A DNA stretch of 64,000 bases from Pseudomonas entomophila (GTDB taxonomy: Bacteria > Pseudomonadota > Gammaproteobacteria > Pseudomonadales > Pseudomonadaceae): assembly GCF_029193575.1 (NCBI RefSeq), contig NZ_JARGCS010000022.1, positions 1 through 64,000 of the forward strand. Reading direction: 5' to 3'. The position numbers and the translations under genes are program-made. Position 1 is the first letter of the stretch. Each line of letters starts with the position of its first letter. Positions 52,115 to 60,093 of the stretch are shown piece after piece. The notes beneath the pieces were generated by a model that made no database searches, was not told where the DNA came from, and saw only the letters and a list, made by a program, of their open reading frames with translations.

Positions 52115-53047
52115 TCACCCCGCGCTGGCGCGCAACCGCGCCACATCCCGAAGCGGCGGCGCGCCATACAGCCGACTGTACTCGCGGCTGAACTGCGAGG
52201 GGCTCTCGTACCCCACCCGATACCCGGCCACCGCCGCCTCCAGCCCATCGTTGAGCATCAGCCGCCGCGCTTCCTGCAAACGCAACTGCTTCTGGTACTG
52301 CAACGGGCTCATGGACGTCACTGCCTTGAACCGATGGTGCAGGGTCGACGTGCTCAGGTTGACTTCCCGCGCCAGTTCCTCGATACGCAACGGCAGGTGA
52401 AAGTGGTTGTTCAGCCAGGTGATGGCCTGGCTCACCCGATGGGTCTGGCTGTTGGCCAGGGCGATTTCATACAGCCGATACCCTTGTGGCCCACGCAGCA
52501 AGCGGTAGAGGATCTCGCGGCGGATCAGCGGCGCGAGCATCGGGATATCGCGCGGGGTGTCGAGCAGCCGCACCAGGCGCAGCATGGCGTCGAGCAGGTG
52601 CGGGTCGAGCTTTTCCACATACAGGCCGCGCCCTGAGGGCAGGTTGGGCACCAGCATCGGCCCGCTTTCGGCGATCAGTCGGCTGATCTCGGCGGCATCC
52701 AGGTCCAGGCGCAGGCCCAGGGCCGGTTGCTCAGGGCTGGCGTCGAGCTTGACCCCGCTGATCGGCATGGTCACCGAGACCACCATGTAGTTCAGTGGGT
52801 CGTAGGCGTACTGCTCGTCGCCCAGGAACAGGCTCTTGCTGCCTTGGGCAAGCACGCACAGTGCCGGAAGCGCCAAGCCCGGCACCGAGCGGACGTTTTC
52901 CTGGTAGCTGGACAGGTACAGGGCCTCGATGGCCGAGACCGTGCCATGCGGGTGGGTGGCGTGACGCTGAATCAGGCCTGCGAGCTCCTGGCGCTGGGCT
53001 TCCAGGGTGGGGTCGAGGGGCTTGGCGGGAGACGAAGGGGCGGTCAT
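52115..53047 (-). CDS. AraC-family transcription regulator
   Basis: A 310-residue regulator with an N-terminal cupin-like domain (AraC_N type: LPALCVLAQGSKSLFLGDEQ) and two helix-turn-helix units at the C-terminus (RIEELAREVNLSTSTLHHRF, AVAGYRVGYESPSQFSREY). GGAGG lies 8 nt before the ATG at 53047. It is divergent from a small ABM monooxygenase gene, with a strong inverted repeat between the two. Confidence 0.92.
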   Translation of the reverse strand: MTAPSSPAKPLDPTLEAQRQELAGLIQRHATHPHGTVSAIEALYLSSYQENVRSVPGLALPALCVLAQGSKSLFLGDEQYAYDPLNYMVVSVTMPISGVKLDASPEQPALGLRLDLDAAEISRLIAESGPMLVPNLPSGRGLYVEKLDPHLLDAMLRLVRLLDTPRDIPMLAPLIRREILYRLLRGPQGYRLYEIALANSQTHRVSQAITWLNNHFHLPLRIEELAREVNLSTSTLHHRFKAVTSMSPLQYQKQLRLQEARRLMLNDGLEAAVAGYRVGYESPSQFSREYSRLYGAPPLRDVARLRASAG

Positions 53048-53118
53048 GAGGTGTTCCTCCAGGGACCGGGCCAGCATAGGTTGGGGCCCGCGCGGGCGCT
53101 AGTCGAATGCTGCACGTG

Positions 53119-53156
53119 GATTGCCTGATCCTGCACTGCGGCAGGATCAGGCAATC
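53119..53156. promoter_or_regulatory. 16-bp perfect inverted repeat between araC-type gene and ABM gene
   Basis: GATTGCCTGATCCTGC and GCAGGATCAGGCAATC around a 6-nt loop, in the middle of the 201-nt divergent gap. It is the best candidate for the AraC regulator's operator; as RNA it would be a strong hairpin. Confidence 0.6.
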
Positions 53157-53248
53157 GGCGAGCAGTATTGGCCTAACGCTGCGCGCGGGGCGTGCCCTAA
53201 CCTTGGCAGCCTGGCCTTTACGTCCCGCCCGCTTCAAGGAGATCGTTC

Positions 53249-53542
53249 ATGACCCTGAACCAACCGGTCACTCACCTGGCTTTCATCCGTGCAAGCAATG
53301 GTCGTTCGGCGGAACTCGGCATGCGCCTGCGCGACCTGCTGGAGCCTACGCTGCGCACCCCAGGTTGCTTGAGTTTCACCGTGCAGTGCTCGCAGGCCGA
53401 TAGCGACCTGTGGATGCTCAGCGGCAGTTGGCAGGACCAGCAGGCGATGAGCGGGTATTTCGCCTCGCCGACGCTGGCGGTATTCGGCGAGCTGGTGCAG
53501 GAGCGGGTGGTGGAGAGCCTTGACCTGCATACCTTTGCCTGA
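53249..53542 (+). CDS. Antibiotic biosynthesis monooxygenase (ABM) domain protein
   Basis: A 97-residue ferredoxin-like dimeric alpha/beta barrel protein. LRTPGCLSFTVQCSQADSDL and MLSGSWQDQQAMSGYFAS are the ABM-type strands and helix. Such proteins are often quinol monooxygenases or heme-degrading relatives; no key residue fixes the reaction. AAGGAG lies 8 nt before the ATG. Probably the target of the divergent AraC regulator. Confidence 0.85.
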   Translation: MTLNQPVTHLAFIRASNGRSAELGMRLRDLLEPTLRTPGCLSFTVQCSQADSDLWMLSGSWQDQQAMSGYFASPTLAVFGELVQERVVESLDLHTFA

Positions 53543-53600
53543 TGTGCAGTGGCTGTTCCGGCCTACCCGTTCACCTCGTACCCTCTGTCAGCGCTGAACT

Positions 53601-53628
53601 TGTGGGAGCGGGCTTGCCCCGCGATTGC
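53601..53628. repeat. REP element
   Basis: A core (tgggagcgggcttgccccgcgat) 60 nt after the ABM gene. Confidence 0.7.
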
Positions 53629-53670
53629 GGTAGAATGCGCGCCCTCGATCAACAGCAGGAGTGCATTGCA

Positions 53671-53904
53671 ATGGCACGCAGGGAATTCCCAGGCTTCGAA
53701 GCCGTCTCGGCCATGGTGCCGGCCCAAGGCGGTGGCTACCACGCGGCGATCGCCGTGAAGGCCTTGGGCATGGGCGGCGCACCGCGCTTCCACAAGGTCC
53801 TCGACGACCAGCTGTTCACCTCGGCGGTGGCGGCCGATGCGGCGGCCACCGCCGAACTCGAACGCCTTCAAGGCGTCGGCGACGAAGGCGAACTGCGCTT
53901 CTGA
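53671..53904 (+). CDS. Small hypothetical protein
   Basis: A 77-residue protein with a good ribosome site (CAGGAG 8-9 nt upstream of the ATG at 53671). It reads as a globular peptide (GFEAVSAMVPAQGGGYHAAIA, FHKVLDDQLFTSAVAADAAA). No family is recognised. Its stop codon abuts the stop codon of the flavin reductase gene on the other strand (53904/53905). Confidence 0.75.
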   Translation: MARREFPGFEAVSAMVPAQGGGYHAAIAVKALGMGGAPRFHKVLDDQLFTSAVAADAAATAELERLQGVGDEGELRF

Positions 53905-54510
53905 TCACGCCTTCGGGCGGCCCATCTTGAACAGATTGCCCAGCTCGAAGTAGTCCGCCGGGCCGCCGCCGCGCAAAATCGGCTCGCCGGCGGCGGTGTC
54001 GTAGATACCGTCCTTGAGCAGGTGCTCGGCGATGTGCACCGCCACCACCTCGCCGAGGATCAGCCAACTGGGCACCAGCGCCTGGTCGGCGCGCTTGAGC
54101 TGGATGATCTGGCTCACCTTGCACTCGAAGTTCACCGGGCTTTCGCCCACCCGCGGCACCGCGACCACCCGCGAGGCTGCCGGGGTCAAGCCGCTCAGTA
54201 CGAATTCATCGACCTCAGCCGGGACGGCCGCGCAGCTCTGGTTCATCTGCTCGGCCAGTGGGCGCGTAGCCAGGTTCCAGACGAACTCGCCGGTCTGTTC
54301 GATGTTGTTGAGGCTGTCCTTGCGACCGACGCTGCAGAAACCGACGATCGGCGGAATGTAGTTGAAGGCGTTGAAGAAGCTGTAGGGCGCCAGGTTCAGG
54401 CGGCCTTCGCGGTCTTGGGAGGAGATCCAGCCAATGGGCCGGGGGCCGACAATGGCGTTGAACGGGTCGTGGGGCAGGCCGTGGCCTTGGGCGGGTTCGT
54501 AGTAGTACAT
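53905..54510 (-). CDS. Flavin reductase-like FMN-binding protein
   Basis: A 201-residue split-barrel protein of the flavin reductase-like family: DPFNAIVGPRPIGWISSQD, LNLAPYSFFNAFNYIPPIV and ETRDT-like region replaced by LNNIEQTGEFVWNLATRP. It probably binds FMN and passes electrons from NAD(P)H, but the partner is unknown. The first ATG gives full length; no strong ribosome site is seen. Confidence 0.87.
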   Translation of the reverse strand: MYYYEPAQGHGLPHDPFNAIVGPRPIGWISSQDREGRLNLAPYSFFNAFNYIPPIVGFCSVGRKDSLNNIEQTGEFVWNLATRPLAEQMNQSCAAVPAEVDEFVLSGLTPAASRVVAVPRVGESPVNFECKVSQIIQLKRADQALVPSWLILGEVVAVHIAEHLLKDGIYDTAAGEPILRGGGPADYFELGNLFKMGRPKA

Positions 54511-54627
54511 CTGCGCAGGGCCGTGGCCCTTCCTCTGGGATGGACGAGGCGCCTAGTGTGCCAAGCCTTGGGCCGGCTGAAAATGATCAAGCCCGGCCTA
54601 AGCCGGGCTGGGAGCACGCATCAGTGA

Positions 54628-54915
54628 TCAGCTGATGCGGTTGCCGTTGGTGCGGTCGAAGCCATCTTCGGCGAAGCGGTTGCCGTTGGTGCGGTCGAAG
54701 CCGTCTTCGGCGAAGCGGTTGCCGTTGGTGCGATCGAAGCCGTCTTCGGCGAAGCGGTTGCCGTTGGTGCGATCGAAGCCATCTTCGGCATAGGTGGCCG
54801 ACGGGGTCTGCACGGCGCTGAAGGTGTGGCTCTGGGTGCGGTCAAAGCCATCTTCGGCAAAGGCGCCAGCAGCGAAAACCGAGAGGGCCAGGGTGAGGAT
54901 CAGTTGCTTTTTCAT
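54628..54915 (-). CDS. Small secreted tandem-repeat protein (AEDGFDRT repeats)
   Basis: A 95-residue protein with a signal peptide (MKKQLILTLALSVFAAGAFA, cut before EDGF). The mature 75 residues hold five copies of AEDGFDRT, four followed by NGNR in a 13-residue repeat. The repeats are acidic and rich in Asp, Asn and Gly, as in metal-binding or structural peptides. The DNA copies are nearly identical, pointing to recent expansion. GGAG lies about 8 nt before the ATG. Function unknown; I recall related repeat peptides in pseudomonads labelled hypothetical or phage-infection protein. Confidence 0.8.
   Translation of the reverse strand: MKKQLILTLALSVFAAGAFAEDGFDRTQSHTFSAVQTPSATYAEDGFDRTNGNRFAEDGFDRTNGNRFAEDGFDRTNGNRFAEDGFDRTNGNRIS
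54637..54789 (-). repeat. 39-nt direct repeats, four copies
   Basis: Unit about 39 nt (13 codons), coding AEDGFDRTNGNRF; three full copies and one of 36 nt. They differ by single third-position changes. Confidence 0.85.
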
Positions 54916-55328
54916 GGTCGTTGCTCCAGTAGGTTCGGGGGTTTGTTGTTGCTATGGGTTCAATGCTACGCCTATTAATTTGATTAAAAAGCGCAAAAAA
55001 TTGCCTTTAAAAATCTATTTTATCGATATTTTGTGCGCTGGTTGCGTTTGATACAGGCCGTCAGGCCTGTCTCTTGAACAGCTATCGAGCGTGGGTATTG
55101 GGCGTGGGCGCTTGTTTCCACCAGCCATGGCAGAGTGCCGGAGTGGGATTAATGCGAAATTAAGCGATTGGAAACTGGCGAGAGGGCGACGAAGGGTCTT
55201 ATGCCCAACCCCAGGGCAAACCCGTACTGACACCCACGGCAGCCGCTTCGCCGTGGCTCGGCACCCCCATCAATGAAAAGGGGCGCCCCGTTTGACGGGG
55301 CGCCCCTTTTCATTGCCGTGAGGCCGGA
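54916..55328. other. Intergenic region without a gene
   Basis: 413 nt. The first part (54916-55040) is AT-rich and should hold the promoter of the repeat peptide gene. The middle (55040-55260) has several small hairpins but no credible gene; the minus frame there has no ribosome site. The end is a strong bidirectional terminator. Confidence 0.6.
55272..55314. terminator. Bidirectional terminator of kgtP
   Basis: A 19-bp perfect stem (GAAAAGGGGCGCCCCG/CGGGGCGCCCCTTTTC inside longer arms) with a 5-nt loop and T-runs on both strands, 15 nt past the kgtP stop. Confidence 0.9.
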
Positions 55329-56648
55329 TCAGTCAGTGGTGATCCGCGAATGCTGCTTGGTGTCCTTCATGGTCGCGTAGACCAGCAGCGAGCAGGCGAT
55401 GCAGCCAGTGACGTACCAGTAGAAGCCGGTCTCCATGCCGATGCTCTTGAACCACAGGGCCACGTACTCGGCGGTGCCGCCGAAGATCGACACGGTCAGC
55501 GCGTAGGGCAGGCCGACGCCCAGGGCGCGGATCTCGGTGGGAAACAGCTCGGCCTTGACCACGGCGTTGATCGAGGTGTAGCCGCTGACGATGATCAGCG
55601 CCGCCATGATCAGGAAGAACGCGCCCCACCAGGTCTGGATGGTGTGCAGGGTGCTGAGGATCGGCACGGTGAACAGGGTGCCGAGCACGCCGAAGGCGAT
55701 CAGGATCGGGCGTCGGCCAATCTTGTCGGACAAGCCGCCGATCACCGGCTGCAGGCACATGAACAGGAACAGCGTGGCCGCCGAGATGGTGGTCGAGTCG
55801 CTGATGCTCATACCGACGGTGTTGACCAGGTACTTCTGCATGTAGGTGGTGTAGGTGTAGAAGGCCAGGGTGCCGCCCATGGTCAGGCCGACCACGGTCA
55901 GCAGTTCCTTGGGGTGGCGCAGCAGGGTGCGCATCAGGCTTTCCTCGGACTTCTCCTTCTTGGTGAAGGAGGCGGTCTCCTCCATGCCACGGCGCAGGTA
56001 CAGCGCGACCACCGCGCACAGCGCGCCGATCACGAACGGCACGCGCCAGCCCCAGGCGTACAGCTCTTCGGTGGTCAGGGTGTTCTGCAGGATGATCAGC
56101 ACCGCCAGGGCGATGAGCTGGCCGGAAATCAGGGTCACGTACTGGAAGCTGGAGAAGAAGCCACGGCGTTCCTTGCTGGCCATTTCGCTGAGGTAAGTCG
56201 CCGAGGTGCCGTATTCGCCGCCGACCGACAGGCCCTGCATCAGGCGCGCGATCACCAGCAGGACGGGCGCAGCGACGCCGATGGTTTCGTAGCCGGGGGT
56301 CAGGGCGATGACCAGGGAGCCGGCGCACATCAGCAGCACCGACGCCATCAGTGCGGCCTTGCGGCCCTTGCGGTCGGCGTACAGGCCCATCAGCCAGCCA
56401 CCGATCGGGCGCATCAGGAAGCCCACGGCGAAGATCGCGGCGGTGTTGAGCAGTTGGGCGGTGGTGTCGCCAGCCGGGAAGAAGGCCTTGGCGAAGTACA
56501 GCGAGAATGCGGCGTAGACGTACCAGTCGTACCATTCGACCATGTTGCCGATCGAACCGCTGAAGATCGACTTCAGCCGGCTGGCGGTGGTTTTTTCCGT
56601 GGCGGGCGCAGTGGCCGCCCCGGCGGGCAGGGTCGTGGCGTTATCCAT
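55329..56648 (-). CDS. kgtP: 2-oxoglutarate permease, MFS (metabolite:H+ symporter)
   Basis: A 439-residue permease with 12 membrane segments: GNMVEWYDWYVYAAFSLYF in TM1, LYADRKGRKAALM in loop 2-3, [20 protein letters not shown]. It is close to KgtP and to PcaT in this window. The start is the ATG at 56648; the 32 codons upstream are unlike the family. A sigma-54 promoter sits 61 nt upstream, and mifR-mifS lie directly behind it, as in Pseudomonas 2-oxoglutarate uptake. Confidence 0.93.
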   Translation of the reverse strand: MDNATTLPAGAATAPATEKTTASRLKSIFSGSIGNMVEWYDWYVYAAFSLYFAKAFFPAGDTTAQLLNTAAIFAVGFLMRPIGGWLMGLYADRKGRKAALMASVLLMCAGSLVIALTPGYETIGVAAPVLLVIARLMQGLSVGGEYGTSATYLSEMASKERRGFFSSFQYVTLISGQLIALAVLIILQNTLTTEELYAWGWRVPFVIGALCAVVALYLRRGMEETASFTKKEKSEESLMRTLLRHPKELLTVVGLTMGGTLAFYTYTTYMQKYLVNTVGMSISDSTTISAATLFLFMCLQPVIGGLSDKIGRRPILIAFGVLGTLFTVPILSTLHTIQTWWGAFFLIMAALIIVSGYTSINAVVKAELFPTEIRALGVGLPYALTVSIFGGTAEYVALWFKSIGMETGFYWYVTGCIACSLLVYATMKDTKQHSRITTD

Positions 56649-56707
56649 CAGGGATACCTTCTCGTTGTTTTTGTGAGGCGCGCGGGACCGCGGCTTGCGA
56701 GGGGTTT

Positions 56708-56724
56708 TGCAGAAGGTGTGCCAA
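56708..56724 (-). promoter_or_regulatory. Sigma-54 promoter of kgtP
   Basis: On the minus strand TTGGCACACCTTCTGCA has the GG-N10-GC core of sigma-54 promoters, 60-76 nt before the kgtP start. Confidence 0.8.
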
Positions 56725-56835
56725 ATGGATGCACGGTGGTTCATTTGGGGGCGCGAAGCCAGTCGCGACGCGCCTCCTGGAGGTGCGGGCTGGCACCGCG
56801 ATAAAGCGCCCCTGGACCCGAATGCTTAACTGATA

Positions 56836-56859
56836 AGCGGATTTCCGCTCATTGAGCGG
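56836..56859. promoter_or_regulatory. Probable MifR upstream activating site
   Basis: Two overlapping dyads, AGCGGATTTCCGCT (56836-56849) and CCGCTCATTGAGCGG (56845-56859), lie about 115-135 nt upstream of the -24 region on the minus strand. CCGCTCATT recurs at 56878. Spacing suits a sigma-54 activator site. Confidence 0.6.
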
Positions 56860-56880
56860 CGCTGGCTGGCAAAAAACCGC

Positions 56881-58215
56881 TCATTCGCGCTCGAGAAAAT
56901 CCTCACGCGCCAACCCATGCCGCTGCATCTTCTCGTTCAGGGTACGACGCGGCAGTTGCAGGGCTTCCATCACCCCCTTGATCTCGCCCTTGTGCTGGCG
57001 CAGGGCGGCGCGCAGGCACTGGGCCTCGAACGCCTCCACTTGCTCACCCAGCGACTGCCCTGTGTGCGTCACTTCGATGCTCGCCGAACCCAGCCCCAGC
57101 GCATGCCGCTCCGCGGCATTGGCCAGCTCGCGCACGTTGCCCGGCCAGTCATGCCCCAGCAGTTGCGCCAGTTGCGCCCCGGACAGCGCGGGTGCCTCGC
57201 GGCCCAGGCGCTCGGCGGCGGTGCGGGCGAAATGCTCGAACAGCAGGGGGATGTCTTCGCGCCGCTCGCGCAGTGGCGCCAAGCGCAGCTCGGCGACGTT
57301 CAAGCGGTACGCCAGGTCTTCGCGAAAGCGCCCGGCGCGGGCCTCTTCGAGCAGGTCGGGCTTGGTCGCGGCGATGATCCGCAAATCGACGCTGATGCTC
57401 TGGTTGGCACCGAGGCGCTCGAGCTTCTGCTCCTGGATCACCCGCAGCAGCTTGGCCTGTTGGGCCAGCGGCATGCTTTCGATTTCATCGAGGAACACCG
57501 TGCCGCCGTTGGCGTACTCCAACTTGCCGATGCGCTTGCCCTGGGCGCCGGTGAACGCGCCGCTCTCGTGACCGAACAGCTCGGCCTCGAACAGCGTCTC
57601 GGGGATCGCCGCGCAGTTCAGGGCGACGAAGGGCTTGTCGGCGCGCGGGCCAAAATCGTGCAGGCAGCGCGCCACGCGCTCCTTGCCGCTGCCGGTTTCA
57701 CCGCGGATCAACACGTTGACCGGTAGCCCCGCCAGCTCCAGCACCTGGCGGCGCAGCTGTTGCAGGCCCTGGGACATGCCCAGCAGGGTGGTCTCCAGGC
57801 GCGCCTTGAGGTCGGCCTGCTGGTGCAGGCGGCGGTTCTCCAGCACCAGCTGGCGCTTGTCCAGCGCACGGCGCAGGCTGCCCAACAGGTTCTGCGGGGT
57901 GAAGGGTTTTTCCAGGAAGTCGTAGACGCCGCTGCGCATGGCCTCCACCGCCATAGGCACGTCGCCGTGGCCGGTGAGCAGGATCACCGGCAGGTCGGGG
58001 TCGTCGCCCAGCAACCGTTCGAGCAGTTGCAGCCCGCCCATGCCGGGCATGCGCACGTCGCTGATGACCACGCCGGGGAAATGTGGCGGCAGTTGCGCCA
58101 GGCAGTCCTCGGCACGGGCGAACAGTTGCACGCTGAAACCGGACAGGCTCAGCCATTGCTCCACCGCAGTGCGGATGCTCGCTTCATCGTCGACGACGAT
58201 CACTGAATTCAACAT
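56881..58215 (-). CDS. mifR: Sigma-54-dependent response regulator MifR
   Basis: A 444-residue NtrC-type regulator. The receiver domain has the acidic pair VVDDEASIRT and the phosphorylated Asp in VVISDVRMPG. The AAA+ domain has Walker A GETGSGKE and the sigma-54 contact loop ESGAFTGAQGK. The C-terminal Fis-type helix-turn-helix is MEALQLPRRTLNEKM. It should activate kgtP through the adjacent sigma-54 promoter. Its start overlaps the mifS stop by 7 nt (ATGTTGA). Confidence 0.93.
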   Translation of the reverse strand: MLNSVIVVDDEASIRTAVEQWLSLSGFSVQLFARAEDCLAQLPPHFPGVVISDVRMPGMGGLQLLERLLGDDPDLPVILLTGHGDVPMAVEAMRSGVYDFLEKPFTPQNLLGSLRRALDKRQLVLENRRLHQQADLKARLETTLLGMSQGLQQLRRQVLELAGLPVNVLIRGETGSGKERVARCLHDFGPRADKPFVALNCAAIPETLFEAELFGHESGAFTGAQGKRIGKLEYANGGTVFLDEIESMPLAQQAKLLRVIQEQKLERLGANQSISVDLRIIAATKPDLLEEARAGRFREDLAYRLNVAELRLAPLRERREDIPLLFEHFARTAAERLGREAPALSGAQLAQLLGHDWPGNVRELANAAERHALGLGSASIEVTHTGQSLGEQVEAFEAQCLRAALRQHKGEIKGVMEALQLPRRTLNEKMQRHGLAREDFLERE

Positions 58216-59966
58216 ACAGGCTCCAGGTCGCGGGGCAGTGTAAGGCTCAGGCGTGCGCCGCCGGCCAGGTTCTCGACCTGCAGTTGGCCGCCGGCATCGG
58301 CGACGATGCCATAGGAAATCGCCAACCCCAGGCCCAGCCCTTCACCCACCGGTTTGGTGGTGAAGAACGGGTCGAAGATGCGCGGCAGGTCGCTTTCGGG
58401 GATGCCGCCGCCGGAGTCGAGCACACTCAGGCGCCAGTGCGCGCCCTCGGCTTCGATGCGGATCTCCAGGCGTTTGTAGCGCTTGTCGGCCATGGCGTCG
58501 AGGGCGTTGCGCAACAGGTTGATCAGCACCTGCTCCAGGCGGATCGCGTCGCCGCGCACCCAGGCGGGGCGTGCCAGGTACAGCGCCACCTCGACCTCCT
58601 CGGCGTGGATGCGCGTGTCGAGCAGGTGCAGGGCCTGGTCGACCACGGTGGCCAGGTCCAGGCGCTCGCGCAGCCCGCCGGGGCTGTTGCGGGCGAAGGT
58701 CTTGAGGTGGCCGGTCAATGCGGCCATGCGCGCGAGCATCTGCTCCAGCGGCTCCAGGGCCTGGCGGGCTTGATCGTAGCGGCCGTGGTCGAGCAACAGG
58801 CGCAGGGTTTCCAGCTGCATGCGCTGGGTGGTCAGCGGCTGGTTGATTTCATGGGCCAGCGCTGCGGACATCTGCCCCAGGGCCGCCAGCTTGGCCGACT
58901 GCACCAGGCCCTCCTGGGCGGTGCGCAGTTCACGGGTGCGCTCTTCGACCAGGCGTGTGAGCTCCTCGCGGCTGCGCTGGCGCAAGCGGGCCAGGCGCAG
59001 GCGTTGGCTGACGAACAGGATGGCGAACACAAGGCTCAGCCACACGGCCGCAGCGCCCAGCGCGGCGTCGCGACCGTCCTGGGCGACCTGGGGTTTGCGC
59101 AGCAGGTGCAGGGTCCAGCCTTCGGTGGCCAGCGGCAGGCTTTCCCAGAGGTATTCGCCCGTGCCTTCCGGGCCCTGCACGCGGGTGAGCCGGCTGTGTT
59201 CGTCGAAACGCACCAGGGTCTGGTGCTGCAAGGGCACCAGCGGTTGCTTATCGTACTGGCGCGTCTCGGCCAGCTCGGCGCGGTCGGCGGCGCTCAGCGG
59301 TTGCAGTTCGCGGTAGCGCCAGCCGTCCTGGTTGGCGATGAAGATGATGCCGCGCGCATCGCTGACCAGCAGGGTGTCGCTGCCCTGGCGCCATTCGCGT
59401 TCCAGTTCGGGGAACTCCAGCTTGACCACCATGGCGCCGAGGAAGCGGCCGTGTTCGTCGTTGACCGCGCTGGAGAGGAAGTAGCCCGGCACGCCGCTGG
59501 TCACGCCGACGGCGTAGAAACGGCCGCTGCCTTGGCTGCGGGTTTGCTTGAAGTAGGGGCGAAAGCCGTAGTTGGAGCCGACGTAGGTGGTCGGCAGGCG
59601 CCAGTTGCTGGCCGCCACGGCGAGGCCGGTGCGGTCTAGCAGTTCCAGGGTGGAGGAGTTGGCGGCGCCGTTGATGCGTTCGAGCTTGTGGTTCAGGGCG
59701 TCCTGCACCGGTTCGCTGACCGGGCCGCGCAGGGCGTCGATCAGTTCAGGGTCCAGCGCCAGCACGGCGGGCAGGGCGCGGTAGCGTTCGATCAGGGTGT
59801 GCAGGGCGTTGGCGTACAGGGCCAGCTGTTCGCTGGCGCGGCGCGCATCGGTCTGCATCGCCTGGCGCTTGGCGTGGTGCATGGCCCAGCCGGCGCTGAG
59901 CGCGGTGCCGGCCAGGATCAGCAGGACGATCAGCCCCAGGCGCAGGGCGCGGAAGGTGACGCTCAT
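58209..59966 (-). CDS. mifS: Sensor histidine kinase MifS
   Basis: A 585-residue kinase. An N-terminal membrane segment ([20 protein letters not shown]) and a second near residue 300 ([19 protein letters not shown]) enclose a periplasmic double-Cache-like sensor. The phospho-acceptor histidine is in [15 protein letters not shown], the ATP-binding N box in [13 protein letters not shown] and the G1 box in [13 protein letters not shown]. It matches DctB/MifS-type sensors of C4/C5 dicarboxylates, with MifR as its partner. A REP pair follows the start region upstream. Confidence 0.93.
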   Translation of the reverse strand: MSVTFRALRLGLIVLLILAGTALSAGWAMHHAKRQAMQTDARRASEQLALYANALHTLIERYRALPAVLALDPELIDALRGPVSEPVQDALNHKLERINGAANSSTLELLDRTGLAVAASNWRLPTTYVGSNYGFRPYFKQTRSQGSGRFYAVGVTSGVPGYFLSSAVNDEHGRFLGAMVVKLEFPELEREWRQGSDTLLVSDARGIIFIANQDGWRYRELQPLSAADRAELAETRQYDKQPLVPLQHQTLVRFDEHSRLTRVQGPEGTGEYLWESLPLATEGWTLHLLRKPQVAQDGRDAALGAAAVWLSLVFAILFVSQRLRLARLRQRSREELTRLVEERTRELRTAQEGLVQSAKLAALGQMSAALAHEINQPLTTQRMQLETLRLLLDHGRYDQARQALEPLEQMLARMAALTGHLKTFARNSPGGLRERLDLATVVDQALHLLDTRIHAEEVEVALYLARPAWVRGDAIRLEQVLINLLRNALDAMADKRYKRLEIRIEAEGAHWRLSVLDSGGGIPESDLPRIFDPFFTTKPVGEGLGLGLAISYGIVADAGGQLQVENLAGGARLSLTLPRDLEPVC

Positions 59967-60010
59967 GGGGCGGGTCCTGGGGGTGAGCTGTGGGAGGTTG
60001 GTTTTCGGGG

Positions 60011-60087
60011 GCGGCCCTATCGCGGGGCCTCAGCGCCTACAGGTACCGCGCAGCCTGTAGGCGCGGGCTTGCCCCGCGATAGGGCGC
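60011..60087. repeat. REP pair between bglX and mifS
   Basis: Inverted arms ggcggccctatcgcggggc and ggcttgccccgcgatagggc, with inner arms gcgcctacagg/cctgtaggcgc, next to the end of the bglX gene. Confidence 0.85.
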
Positions 60088-60093
60088 GATGCC

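Noticed and set aside
54637..54789. Regular 39-nt repeats suggesting a CRISPR array
   Set aside because: The repeats are contiguous without spacers and are codons of a secreted repeat peptide with a signal sequence.
55015..55233. 72-residue minus-strand frame before kgtP terminator
   Set aside because: GTG start without a ribosome site and no protein-like pattern; it lies in a hairpin-rich region.
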